From Streptomyces colonosanans (GTDB taxonomy: Bacteria > Actinomycetota > Actinomycetes > Streptomycetales > Streptomycetaceae), in NCBI RefSeq assembly GCF_001866645.1, contig NZ_MLYP01000058.1, positions 186,001 through 250,000 of the forward strand: a stretch of 64,000 nucleotides of DNA, given 5' to 3'. The notes under the pieces are model-generated. The model saw only the letters and a list, made by a program, of their open reading frames with translations. It ran no database searches and had not been told where the DNA came from. Positions 1 to 8,502 of this stretch are shown one piece after another (within the stretch, counting starts at the first letter, position 1; the number at the start of each line of letters is the position of its first letter). Made by a program: the position numbers and the translations under genes.

Positions 1-333
1 AAGTGGGCGGCCGATGGCCAGGGCAGGCTGCAGGGGAAGGAACACGGCGAGGAGCAGGGCAGGCAGCGGGGAGAGGGCCCGGGGAAGCACCCGGGCGAGG
101 AACACGGCAAGCAGCAGGGAGGCGGCCGGGACGAACGCCAGGGCGGGAAGCACGGGGAACGGGAGAACGGGGGGCGGCCACCCGTAGCCTCCCAGCACGG
201 GGTGAACGCGGGCGCGGGCGGCGCCTTCAACGAGTCCGTACCGATGCTCGTCGCGGGCGGCCTCCTGATCGTGGGGGCGCTCGGCGGCGCGATCCACCGG
301 GTGTGGCGGCGCGAACCGTCCCGCGTGCACTGA
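1..333 (+). CDS. C-terminal part of a low-complexity membrane-anchored protein (5' end outside window)
   Basis: The frame is open from base 1 to a TGA at 331-333. The first 65 or so residues are a hydrophilic stretch rich in Gly, Gln, Glu, Lys and Arg. One hydrophobic segment follows (about 244-300, starting MLVAGGLLIVGAL), then a short Arg-rich tail ending in SRVH. This is the usual end of an exported protein held by one C-terminal membrane helix, with the charged tail on the cytoplasmic side. No family can be named because the N-terminal domain lies before the window. The low-complexity linker makes the exact reading less certain. Confidence 0.6.
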   Translation, partial: KWAADGQGRLQGKEHGEEQGRQRGEGPGKHPGEEHGKQQGGGRDERQGGKHGERENGGRPPVASQHGVNAGAGGAFNESVPMLVAGGLLIVGALGGAIHRVWRREPSRVH

Positions 334-512
334 TCCCGCTCCGAGTGACCGGGCGGACGCCCATGACCGGCCACAGCCCTGGGGACCCACAGCGTGACGG
401 CACCGTCGGCACCGTGGAGAAACAAGACCGCGCGAACAGACGGGGGCGACGGGCCGGGTGCGTCAACGCCCGGGGAACCAGCCACGGCACCACGGACTGC
501 GCGGAGGCACGC

Positions 513-1742
513 ATGCGGCGGACGGATCCGGAAGGGCGCGGCCCCGTCCGATACGGCCCGCCCCTGCCCGGCCACGGGCTGCCGGTCCTTCCCGGCCTCG
601 TCACCGCGCTCACCGGGGCCGCGGAGCACGACGGTGCCGATCCCTCCACCCGCCTGCCGGCCCTTCTCGACGCCGCCTGCGGCTACTTCGGCCGCCGCGG
701 ACTGCCCACCGGGCCCGACGCGCTGGCCGCGGCCCCCGGCGCCCCCGCCCTGCTGGTCGCGGTCACCGCCGCACTCGGCGGCGACGTGCTCGTGCCGCGG
801 CCGTGCGCCGCCTGGTGGGTACCCCAGGTCAGGGCGCTCGGCAGATCCGTGTTCCATGTGGCCACGCCCGCCGAGGGAGGTGGCGTCCCGGATCCGTACG
901 CCCTCCTGGAAACCCTTCGCCGGGTCCGCGCGGAAGGCGGCGATCCGCGCCTCCTCGTGCTGGCGGTCGCCGACGACCCCACCGCCACCGTGGCACCGCC
1001 CGAGGTGGTGCACGAGACCGTGGAGGCCGCCGCTGCCGAAGGACTGCACCTGGTCAGCGACGAGACCTGGCGCGACACCGTGCACCGGCCGCACGACACC
1101 GTGCTGTTCAGTCCCGCCGAGATGCTCCCGGACCGGGTCACCGTCGTCACCGACCTGGCCGGCCCCTTCCTCCCGCCGGGCTGGCCCGCGGCCGTCGCCC
1201 GCTTCCCGGCCACCGCCGACGGCGCCGGGCTGCGTGCCCGGGTCCTCGACGTGCTCACCGCACTCGGTGCCCGCATCGCCGACCCGGTCGCCGCCGCGGC
1301 GGCGTACGCCCTCGGCGAGCCCGCCGACGTCAACCGGCGCCTGGCCGCCGGCATCGCGCTGCACGCGCGCGTGGCCGCCGCCGCACACCGTGTCGTGGTC
1401 ACCGCGGGCGCCCTTGCGCGGCCCCCGCAGGCGGGACGCCACCTCTACGTCGACCTCGGCCCGCTGCGCTCCGCGCTCGGCGGACATGATGTCGGCGACG
1501 CACAGGAACTGGAGGACTTCCTCACCGCCCGGCTCGGTATGCCCGCGCCCGGCGGCCACCGCTTCGGGGACGATCTGGCGGCGCTTCGTGTCCGTCTGGC
1601 CACCGCACCGCTCCTCGGCGCGACCCCCGAGGAGCGGGCTCAGTGCCTCGTGGCACCCGTGCCATTGGAACTGCCGCACGTGCACTGCGCGTTGATGCGA
1701 CTGGAATCGGTCTTCGACGATCTACGCGACGACGCTCAGTGA
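513..1742 (+). CDS. Aminotransferase class I/II-fold protein lacking the PLP lysine
   Basis: The 409-residue product follows the fold-type I aminotransferase layout: a Gly/Ala/Pro-rich N-terminal part, the SDETWRDT segment (D183, equivalent to the Asp that pairs with the PLP ring nitrogen), then the strand where the Schiff-base lysine normally sits. Here that strand reads VVTDLAGPFLPPGW (about residues 210-223). I find no lysine anywhere in the protein, so a normal PLP Schiff base cannot form. It is probably a divergent or non-catalytic member. The start at 513 is chosen because GGAGG lies at 503-507; the open frame runs further upstream but reads as low-complexity shadow. The next gene begins 14 bases downstream, so the two are probably co-transcribed. 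Confidence 0.72.
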   Translation: MRRTDPEGRGPVRYGPPLPGHGLPVLPGLVTALTGAAEHDGADPSTRLPALLDAACGYFGRRGLPTGPDALAAAPGAPALLVAVTAALGGDVLVPRPCAAWWVPQVRALGRSVFHVATPAEGGGVPDPYALLETLRRVRAEGGDPRLLVLAVADDPTATVAPPEVVHETVEAAAAEGLHLVSDETWRDTVHRPHDTVLFSPAEMLPDRVTVVTDLAGPFLPPGWPAAVARFPATADGAGLRARVLDVLTALGARIADPVAAAAAYALGEPADVNRRLAAGIALHARVAAAAHRVVVTAGALARPPQAGRHLYVDLGPLRSALGGHDVGDAQELEDFLTARLGMPAPGGHRFGDDLAALRVRLATAPLLGATPEERAQCLVAPVPLELPHVHCALMRLESVFDDLRDDAQ

Positions 1743-1756
1743 GGGGAGTCTCCTCG

Positions 1757-2836
1757 ATGACGCAGCAGTCCGAGTCGACCACGGGCACCCTTTCGACCCA
1801 GCAGGACGCCCGCGAGCCGGCGTCCACGTCCCTGCTGATCCCGGACCCCGCGCCACCGACCTCGCTTCCACCGCTCGCCGAGCCTCGTCCGCTCGGCGAA
1901 CGGCGCCTGTGGCCGCGCTCCTTCATGGACCGGTTGACCTCACCGCTGCCCGGCCTCAAGGCCCTCGCCCGGCTCGCCCGCGAGGGCGCGGTGCGGCCCG
2001 GCCGCGAAGGGCTCCGGGACATCCCGCTGCTGCCCTACGAGCCGGGCCCGCTGCCGCGGGTCGACGTGGGCACGATCGCCGTCTCCTGGGCGGGGCACGC
2101 CAGTTGGGTGGTGCGGATAGGCGGGCTGACCGTCCTCACCGACCCGGTCTGGTCCCGGCGCATCCTTGGCACGCCGGCCCGGGTCACCCCCGTCGGCATC
2201 ACCTGGCACGACCTGCCGGCCATCGACGCGGTCGTCATCAGCCACAACCACTACGACCATCTCGACGCCCCGACCCTGCACCGAATCCCCTACGACACAC
2301 CGGTGTTCGCACCGGCCGGGCTCGCCGGCTGGTTCAGGCGGCGGCGGTTCACCCGCGTCACCGAGCTGGACTGGTGGGAGGGTGCCGAACTGGGCGGCGT
2401 CCGCTTCGACTTCGTCCCCGCCCACCACTGGTCCAAGCGCACCCTGACCGACACCTGCACGACGCTGTGGGGCGGCTGGGTGCTGACGGCATCCGACGGG
2501 CAGCGTGTGTACTTCGCCGGTGACACGGGGTACGGCCACTGGTTCGAGCGGATCGGCCGCCGCTACCCGGGCATCGACCTGGCGCTCATGCCGATCGGAG
2601 CGTACGAACCGCGGTGGTGGCTCAGCGACGTCCACTGCGACCCGGAGGAGGCCGTCCGGGCGACGGCCGACCTCGGGGCGCGGCGGATGGCACCCATGCA
2701 CTGGGGCACGTTCGTTCTGTCGGCGGAACCGGTCCTGGAACCGCTGACGCGGGTGCGGGCGGCCTGGGAGAAGGCGGGGCTCGCCCGCGAGGACCTGTGG
2801 GACCTCCCGGTAGGGGCGTCGCGAGTGCTGGAATGA
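1757..2836 (+). CDS. MBL-fold metallohydrolase (NAPE-PLD/UlaG-like)
   Basis: The 359-residue protein has a Pro/Ser-rich N-terminal tail of about 90 residues and then a metallo-beta-lactamase-fold domain. Landmarks are SWAGHAS (about 112-118), the metal motif SHNHYDHLD with H163, H165, D167 and H168, FVPAHHWSKR, the metal-bridging Asp in FAGDTGYG, and MHWGTFVL near the C-terminus. This pattern fits the UlaG/NAPE-phospholipase-D-like branch, whose members hydrolyse phosphodiester or lactone bonds; the substrate here cannot be told. It starts just after the aminotransferase-like gene and converges on the DedA gene with only 13 bases between stops. Confidence 0.85.
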   Translation: MTQQSESTTGTLSTQQDAREPASTSLLIPDPAPPTSLPPLAEPRPLGERRLWPRSFMDRLTSPLPGLKALARLAREGAVRPGREGLRDIPLLPYEPGPLPRVDVGTIAVSWAGHASWVVRIGGLTVLTDPVWSRRILGTPARVTPVGITWHDLPAIDAVVISHNHYDHLDAPTLHRIPYDTPVFAPAGLAGWFRRRRFTRVTELDWWEGAELGGVRFDFVPAHHWSKRTLTDTCTTLWGGWVLTASDGQRVYFAGDTGYGHWFERIGRRYPGIDLALMPIGAYEPRWWLSDVHCDPEEAVRATADLGARRMAPMHWGTFVLSAEPVLEPLTRVRAAWEKAGLAREDLWDLPVGASRVLE

Positions 2837-2849
2837 GCCCGCCCGGTGC

Positions 2850-3488
2850 TCACAGAGCGGTCGCCCGGCGCATCCGTCGCCACATACCGGGCACCGCGCT
2901 GACCGTCAGAGTCAGCACGACCGCCGTCACCACCCCTTCCCACGGCTCGGGGAACAGGGAGCCTCCGAGAATGCCGATCAACTGGTAGGTCGCGGCCCAG
3001 GCGAGGCAGGCCGGCGCGTCGCCGCGGGCGAAGTCCCGCAGCGGCATACGGGCCATCAGACAGGCGAGCATCACCGGTATGCGGCCCGCCGGGACGAGCC
3101 GGGACAGCGTGAGCACCGTGACCCCGTGGTCGCCGAGCTTCCGCTGCGCCTGGGCCAGCCGGTCCTCCGGGGCGCGGTCGCGGATCGCCTGCAGCCAGCG
3201 GGAGCCGTTCTGCGACCGCATGCCGCGCCGGCCCAGCCAGTACAGCACGAGGTCCCCGAGGAAGGCCGCGAGCGCCGCGACGACGAAGACCAGCACGAGC
3301 GAGAAGGGGGCGGTCTGATGGAAGGCGACGACGGCCGCGGAGCTGACCAGCGCCCCCGTCGGTACGACGGGCACCAGCGCGCCGACCAGCACCAGCAGGA
3401 ACAGCGACGGATAGCCGATCGCCTGCTGGGCGGACTCCGCGGGCACGGTGGTACTCCCGGCGGCGAGGAACATGGCGAGAGGTATCAC
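2850..3488 (-). CDS. DedA-family membrane protein
   Basis: A 212-residue integral membrane protein with about five hydrophobic segments. The central motifs match the DedA/SNARE-associated family: VPTGALVSS, the helix containing FLGDLVLYWLGRR, and SRLVPAGRIPVM (the Arg/Pro/Gly signature needed in DedA proteins). Family members act in the cytoplasmic membrane in lipid (undecaprenyl phosphate or phospholipid) translocation and envelope homeostasis; the specific role here is inferred only from family. The GTG start at 3486-3488 overlaps the TGA of the upstream MBL gene as GTGA, so the two are translationally coupled. Confidence 0.85.
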   Translation of the reverse strand: MIPLAMFLAAGSTTVPAESAQQAIGYPSLFLLVLVGALVPVVPTGALVSSAAVVAFHQTAPFSLVLVFVVAALAAFLGDLVLYWLGRRGMRSQNGSRWLQAIRDRAPEDRLAQAQRKLGDHGVTVLTLSRLVPAGRIPVMLACLMARMPLRDFARGDAPACLAWAATYQLIGILGGSLFPEPWEGVVTAVVLTLTVSAVPGMWRRMRRATAL

Positions 3489-4258
3489 GGGGCGACCTCT
3501 GGACGGACGCTCTCCCCGTGGGACAGGAGGTGCACCGCCGCCTCCGGCGCACGGTGTGCGGCGAGGCGCACGAACTCATCGCCCGGCGCATGGAATTCAT
3601 GGGGGCGCACGGCGTCCAACCCGATCGGCCAGTACGTGCCGTAGTGCACCGGCACCGCGCTGCGGGGCCTCAGCCGCGCCAGCGCCTGGGCCGCGCGCCC
3701 CGGATCCAGATGCCCCTCCCCGAGGTACGGTCCCCAGCCGCCGACCGGCAGCAACGCCACGTCGACCGGCCCGACCTCCTTGGCCATGGACGCGAACAGC
3801 CCGGTGTCCCCGGCGAAGTACGTCCGCGCCTCGCCCTCGATGACGTACCCGAGGGCGGGGGAGCGGTGCGGTCCGACCGGCAGCCGGCGTCCGTCGTGGC
3901 GCGCCGGTACGACGCGTACGACCAGGTCACCGACCTGGACCCGGTCGCCGGGCGCCACCTCCGTGATCCGTAGCCGGCCGAGCCGGCGCAGCCCCGGCAC
4001 CTGGGCGCGGGCTCCGCGCGGCACCAGCAGCCGGGTGCCCGGGGCCAGGCGGGCCAGCGACGGCAGGTGCAGATGGTCGGCGTGCAGGTGCGAGACCAGC
4101 GCCACATCCGCGACCGCGGCCTCGGGCGGCGGCGGGGCACCGCGGCGGCGTCGCAGATGCGCGAGGCGGCGCGCGAACAGAGGGTCGGTCAGGACGCGTA
4201 CACCGGAGTCCTCGACCGTACAGGTGGCATGCCCCCACCAAGTGATCTCCACCGGCAC
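3485..4258 (-). CDS. UlaG-like MBL-fold metal-dependent hydrolase
   Basis: A 257-residue protein opening with ITWWGHAT, the usual first strand of UlaG/YtkL-like hydrolases, followed by LTDPLF, the metal motif SHLHADHLHL, VPARHDGR, YFAGDTGLF and VPVHYGTYWP. These give the full set of metal ligands. The GTG start at 4258 has GGAGG about seven bases upstream (minus strand); the longer open frame upstream has no such site. It overlaps DedA by four bases. It is similar in fold to the product of 1757-2836, so this short region holds two MBL enzymes facing each other around DedA. The substrate is unknown. Confidence 0.85.
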   Translation of the reverse strand: MPVEITWWGHATCTVEDSGVRVLTDPLFARRLAHLRRRRGAPPPPEAAVADVALVSHLHADHLHLPSLARLAPGTRLLVPRGARAQVPGLRRLGRLRITEVAPGDRVQVGDLVVRVVPARHDGRRLPVGPHRSPALGYVIEGEARTYFAGDTGLFASMAKEVGPVDVALLPVGGWGPYLGEGHLDPGRAAQALARLRPRSAVPVHYGTYWPIGLDAVRPHEFHAPGDEFVRLAAHRAPEAAVHLLSHGESVRPEVAP

Positions 4259-4341
4259 TCCTCTGCCTCCTTCACGCGCCTGCCCGAAGCCTACGGGCAG
4301 GAGTAGGGTCGACCGCGAAACCCTGAGGTGAGGGGGGCACC

Positions 4342-4794
4342 ATGGGAGAGGCGAACAGCACCTCCGGCGCGAGCGAGGCCACCGGCCGGCCCGCCCCGGT
4401 CCGGGTGGCGGCGATCGCCAGTCTGACGCCCCTGGCCGAGCTGGAGGCGGACCCCTTCCTCGTCGACTCCCGCGGCCAGCACGCGATGTGTGCACGCTGG
4501 GCGGCGGAGCGCGGCTACGTGGTGACGCGGGAACTTCTCGTACGGGGCCTGCGCCCCGATCATCGCGTGCTGTGGGCGGACGTGGAAGCGGGGCAGGTCG
4601 ACCTGTTCGTCGCCCCCAGCCGCCGCGTCCTGGAGCGGGCCCTGTCCTGCGTCGAGGAGTTCACCGCGGAGTGTGCGCGACGGGGCGTCCGCGTCGAGAC
4701 GGTCGGCCGCGCCGAGCCGTCGTACGACGCCTCGATGAAGGCCCGAGTCCACCGCCGTCTGTCGATGCCGACGGCGGGCTACGACGGACGGTGA
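4342..4794 (+). CDS. Small resolvase-N-terminal-like hypothetical protein
   Basis: A 150-residue protein with an ATG start preceded by a purine-rich GAGGGGGG site. Residues about 20-125 have the alternating strands and helices of the serine recombinase N-terminal domain: VRVAAIASLT, then VDSRGQHAMCARWAAERGY, then VDLFVAPSRRVLERAL and AECARRGVRVETV, which resemble the fold around the active site and the R-rich helix. There is no DNA-binding C-terminal half. A YxR-x-S recombinase motif is not clear, so recombination activity is doubtful. It may be a regulatory or orphan derivative. It is transcribed away from the MBL/DedA pair and towards the phosphodiesterase gene. Confidence 0.7.
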   Translation: MGEANSTSGASEATGRPAPVRVAAIASLTPLAELEADPFLVDSRGQHAMCARWAAERGYVVTRELLVRGLRPDHRVLWADVEAGQVDLFVAPSRRVLERALSCVEEFTAECARRGVRVETVGRAEPSYDASMKARVHRRLSMPTAGYDGR

Positions 4795-4910
4795 CCGCTT
4801 CGCCCGGCCGTCCGGGCGAAGACCGCGCCCCGGGGATGCCGGGCCGTTGTGACAAGGTGGGAGGCTGCCCCGCAGGGACCGACCGTGCGGGCCGGGACGT
4901 GAGGTGTGGT

Positions 4911-7022
4911 GTGGGTCACGGGCGTTGGCGGAGTGTGCTCAGCGGAGTGTGGCGGAGTATCGCCGTGTGGGCCGCGTCCACCGTCACGATGCTCGTCCTC
5001 GCCGAGTTCCTTCCCGACTTCCGGCTGGAGTCCGCGAGCGGCGACAGCATCACCGGCGTCGCCCTCACCGCCGCGGCGGGCGCCGGTGTCTTCGGTCTGC
5101 TGTCCGCCCTCGTGTGGCCCCTGCTGGTCCGGCTGCTGCTGCTCGTGCCCGCCCTCGTTCTCGGGCTGCTCGTCTTCTTCCTCAACGGCTCCCTGCTGCT
5201 GATCGCCCTGCGCCTCAACCCCTCGGGGCGCGGCGAGGCGGCCCCCGAGACCGCGATGGTGGTCGCCGCCGCGATGTCCGCCGTCGCCTCGGCCACCGGC
5301 GCAGCCCTGGCCGTACGGGACGACGACGCGTACCGCAGGAGGCTCTACCGGCTCGCCGACCGGCGGCGCGGACGGGACGAGGGGCAGGCCGGGCCCGCCA
5401 CCCCGGGCGCCGTCTTCATCCAGCTCGACGGCGTCGGACACGACGTACTCCGGGCGGCCGTCGACAAGGGACTCATGCCGACCGTCGCCTCCTGGCTCGA
5501 CTCCCACGACGGCGGCGGCCCCACCCACCGCCTCACCCCCTGGCGCACCGACTGGTCCAGCCAGACCGGCGCCAGCCAACTGGGCATCCTGCACGGCTCC
5601 AACCACGACGTGCCGGCCTTCCGGTGGTACGAGAAGGACCGGCGCGAGGTCATGGTCTGCAACCGGCCGACGAGCGCCGCCGAACTCCAGCGCCGGGCCG
5701 TCGAGCGGACCGATGACGGCGGGCTCCTCACCGTCGACGGTGCCAGCCGCGGCAACCTGTTCAGCGGCGGCGCCGACCAGCTCGCCCTCGTGCTGTCCGT
5801 GTCCGCCAGGCGGGGCAAGGAGAACCGTTCCCGCGCCGGGTACTTCGCTTACTTCCGCGACCCCGCCAACGCGGTCCGCACCGCCATGTCGTTCGTCGCC
5901 GAGGTCGGCCGCGAGATAGGCCAGTCCACCCGGGCGCGCCTGGCAAGGCAGCGGCCCCGGGTCGGCCGAGGCGGTCTCTACCCCCTTGTCCGCGCCTTCG
6001 CCACCGTCGTCGAACGGGACGTCGTCGTCGCCGCGGTGATCGGGGACATGCTCGCCGGCCGCGACGCGGTCTACGCGGACCTGGTGGCCTACGACGAGGT
6101 GGCCCATCACTCCGGCCCGCACAGCCGCGACGCCCAGAAGGTCCTGCAGAAACTGGACCGCTCGCTCGCGCTGCTCGCGCAGGTCGCCGAGCACGCCCCG
6201 CGCCCGTACCGGATCGTCGTGCTGTCCGACCACGGCCAGAGCCCCGGCGAGACCTTCCAGACGCGTTACGGACTCAGCCTCGGCAACCTGGTGCGGGCCG
6301 GCTCCGGCCTGCCCGTGCCCCGCCGGGTGGAGCGCACGCACAGCGGGGCCGAGGCGCGGGCGGCGGTGCGGGCCGCGCTGCGCCGTCCGGTGGAGGAGGA
6401 AGGCGAGAAGCACCGGCCCGCCCGCCGCCGTTCCGAGCCCATCGTGCTGGCCTCCGGCAACCTCGGGCTCATCTCGTTCCCGGACGTGCCGCACCGGATG
6501 GGCAAGGAGGAGATCGACCGCCGCCACCCCGCGCTGCTGTCCACCCTCGCCAACCACCCCGGCATCGGCTTCGTCCTCGTGCGCAGCGAGGAGCACGGCG
6601 GGGTGGTGCTGGGGGCGAACGGCGCACAGGTCCCGGCCGACCGGCTCATGGACGGGACGGGTCCGCTCGCCGGCTTCGGCCCCGGCGCCGCCGACGCCGT
6701 GCGCCGCACACACTCCTTCCCGCACACCGCCGACATCATGGTCAACTCCTGGTACGACCCGGCCGCGGGCGAAGTCCTCGCGTTCGAGGAGCAGATCGGC
6801 TCGCACGGCGGACTCGGCGGCGCCCAGGGCCGCCCCTTCCTGCTGTCACCGGTGACGTTGTCAGCCCCGGCGGAGGACGGCGCCGAACTCGTCGGCGCCG
6901 AACGGATCCATCAGGTCTTCCGCCGCTGGCTGCGTGAGTGCGACGGGCCTCAGGTGCCGCTGACCGCACACGAGACCGTGACGGATGTCACAACCGAGGC
7001 CGGGGACGAACGCGCCGCCTGA
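4911..7022 (+). CDS. Membrane-anchored alkaline-phosphatase-superfamily phosphodiesterase with holin-like N-terminus
   Basis: About 703 residues. The first 150 hold about four transmembrane segments resembling the actinobacterial four-TM phage-holin-like domain (WAASTVTMLVLAEF, LLLLVPALVLGLLVFFLNG). After a basic linker comes a type I phosphodiesterase/nucleotide-pyrophosphatase-like domain: FIQLDGVGHDVL (metal Asp), TDWSSQTGASQLGIL (nucleophile region), DEVAHHSGPHS, VVLSDHGQSPGETF and GSHGGLGGAQGRPF carry the expected metal ligands. It probably cleaves a phosphodiester or phosphonate head group at the membrane surface. The GTG at 4911 is preferred; an in-frame GTG at 4899 is the alternative. 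A minus-strand frame across this gene is a shadow. Confidence 0.85.
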   Translation: MGHGRWRSVLSGVWRSIAVWAASTVTMLVLAEFLPDFRLESASGDSITGVALTAAAGAGVFGLLSALVWPLLVRLLLLVPALVLGLLVFFLNGSLLLIALRLNPSGRGEAAPETAMVVAAAMSAVASATGAALAVRDDDAYRRRLYRLADRRRGRDEGQAGPATPGAVFIQLDGVGHDVLRAAVDKGLMPTVASWLDSHDGGGPTHRLTPWRTDWSSQTGASQLGILHGSNHDVPAFRWYEKDRREVMVCNRPTSAAELQRRAVERTDDGGLLTVDGASRGNLFSGGADQLALVLSVSARRGKENRSRAGYFAYFRDPANAVRTAMSFVAEVGREIGQSTRARLARQRPRVGRGGLYPLVRAFATVVERDVVVAAVIGDMLAGRDAVYADLVAYDEVAHHSGPHSRDAQKVLQKLDRSLALLAQVAEHAPRPYRIVVLSDHGQSPGETFQTRYGLSLGNLVRAGSGLPVPRRVERTHSGAEARAAVRAALRRPVEEEGEKHRPARRRSEPIVLASGNLGLISFPDVPHRMGKEEIDRRHPALLSTLANHPGIGFVLVRSEEHGGVVLGANGAQVPADRLMDGTGPLAGFGPGAADAVRRTHSFPHTADIMVNSWYDPAAGEVLAFEEQIGSHGGLGGAQGRPFLLSPVTLSAPAEDGAELVGAERIHQVFRRWLRECDGPQVPLTAHETVTDVTTEAGDERAA

Positions 7023-7128
7023 CCCGCGGCCCGAAAACACCGCCTCGTCCACCCGGTGCGGCGCACCCGGGTGTGATCGGATGGGGCTGACGGAACCCGG
7101 TAACGGGACCACACCGAAAGGAAGAACC

Positions 7129-7554
7129 GTGGCAACCACGCGCACCGCACACACGGTCTGGGAAGGCAACCTGCTCGAGGGCAACGGCGTCGTCACCTTC
7201 GACTCCTCCGGCATCGGCCCGCAGCCGGTGTCGTGGCCGTCGCGCGCCGAGAAGGCCAATGGCAAGACCAGCCCCGAGGAGCTGATCGCCGCCGCTCACT
7301 CCAGCTGCTTCTCCATGGCCCTGTCGCACGGCCTGACGGGCGCCGGCACTCCGCCCACCAAGCTCACCACCTCGGCCGACGTCACCTTCCAGCCGGGTGA
7401 GGGCATCACCGGCATCCATCTCACCGTCGAGGGCACGGTCCCCGGCATCGACAACGACGCGTTCGTCGCCGCCGCCGAGGACGCCAAGAAGAACTGCCCG
7501 GTCAGTCAGGCCCTGACCGGCACGACGATCACGCTGTCGGCCAAGCTGGCCTGA
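7129..7554 (+). CDS. OsmC-family peroxiredoxin
   Basis: A 141-residue protein matching OsmC/Ohr organic hydroperoxide reductases: WEGNLLEGNG near the start, SPEELIAAAHSSCFSMALS with the peroxidatic Cys (C60), and the second Cys in KNCPVSQAL (C123). The family reduces organic peroxides with a dithiol mechanism and lipoyl or thiol partners in the cytosol. The GTG start at 7129 follows an AAAGGAAG ribosome site; the open frame upstream lacks family similarity. It is a single-gene unit ending in a strong convergent terminator hairpin. Confidence 0.93.
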   Translation: MATTRTAHTVWEGNLLEGNGVVTFDSSGIGPQPVSWPSRAEKANGKTSPEELIAAAHSSCFSMALSHGLTGAGTPPTKLTTSADVTFQPGEGITGIHLTVEGTVPGIDNDAFVAAAEDAKKNCPVSQALTGTTITLSAKLA

Positions 7555-7571
7555 CCCTCGTCACGTTCCCG

Positions 7572-7602
7572 GGTGCCGCGCTCCCCTCGGGGGCGCGGCA
7601 CC
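7572..7602. terminator. Convergent hairpin terminator
   Basis: A 14-bp stem (7572-7585 with 7589-7602, one G-T pair) closed by a three-base loop lies between the converging osmC-like gene and the DUF574 methyltransferase gene. There is no T tract, as is common for Streptomyces terminators. It can serve both strands. Confidence 0.75.
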
Positions 7603-7637
7603 GCCGTATCCGGGGACCCGGTGGGGGCCGCCGAAGG

Positions 7638-8456
7638 TCAGAGCTTGCGCGCGACCCCGGCGTACACCGGCACGATGCCCTCCGCCATCGCCGCCAGGTC
7701 CTCCTCCTCGGGACGCCACTCGGACACCGGGAGCACACCGGGCTCCAGCAGTTCCAGGCCGTCGAAGAAGCGCGAGAACTCGGCGTGCGCGCGCGGGTGG
7801 AAGGGGGTTCCGCTGCGGCGGAACAGCGCGGCCGCCTGCTCGATGGCGGCCGGGTTCAGATCGGGCGTGACCTGGGAGAGGACCAGATGGCTGCCGGGGG
7901 CGAGCGCGTCGACGTAGCGCTTCAGCAGCCCGTACACGTCGTCGACGTCAACGTCCTCGCTCAGGTAATGGGTGAGCGCGACCAGCGACAGTGCGACCGG
8001 CTCGTCGAAGTCCAGGGACTTCGAGGCCAGGGCGAGGATGGCGTCCACGTCGCGGACATCGGCGTGGACGTAGTCGGTGACGCCCTCGGCGGTGCCGTGC
8101 AGCAGCGCCTCGGCGTGCCGCAGCACGATCGGGTCGTTGTCGGCGTACACCACACGTGCCTCGGGGGTGATCCCCTGCGCGACTTGGTGGAGGTTGGGCT
8201 CGGTGGGGATGCCGGTACCGATGTCGAGGAACTGGCGCACACCCGCCTGCGCCAGCGCCCGCGTCGCCTTGCGCATGAACCGGCGGTTGGCGCGCGCCCC
8301 GCGCCGCACGGCCGGATCCACCGCGAGTATCTTCCGGCCCAGCTCCTCGTCCACCGGGTAGTTGTCCTTGCCGCCCAGCCACCAGTCGTACACCCGCGCA
8401 GGATGCGGCCGGCTGGTGTCCAGGCGGGTGGACGCTGCTTCATGTCCGTTCGTCAT
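7638..8456 (-). CDS. SAM-dependent methyltransferase, DUF574 (Methyltransf_19) family
   Basis: A 272-residue protein with the hallmark opening of this actinomycete family, RPHPARVYDWWLGGKDNYPVD (about residues 15-35), then NRRFMRKATRAL, the SAM motif FLDIGTGIPTEPNLH, VVYADNDPIVL, and C-terminal SRFFDGLELLEPGV. The ATG at 8456 has CAGGAG six bases upstream. Streptomyces genomes carry many such paralogues next to XRE regulators, and their substrates are largely unknown. Here the gene sits 46 bases downstream of, and in the same direction as, a DUF5753 XRE gene, so the two probably form one transcript. Confidence 0.9.
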   Translation of the reverse strand: MTNGHEAASTRLDTSRPHPARVYDWWLGGKDNYPVDEELGRKILAVDPAVRRGARANRRFMRKATRALAQAGVRQFLDIGTGIPTEPNLHQVAQGITPEARVVYADNDPIVLRHAEALLHGTAEGVTDYVHADVRDVDAILALASKSLDFDEPVALSLVALTHYLSEDVDVDDVYGLLKRYVDALAPGSHLVLSQVTPDLNPAAIEQAAALFRRSGTPFHPRAHAEFSRFFDGLELLEPGVLPVSEWRPEEEDLAAMAEGIVPVYAGVARKL

Positions 8457-8502
8457 GCGATGCTCCTGAGAAAAGATGGTGAAACGCGGAGACGGCGTCG
8501 GG

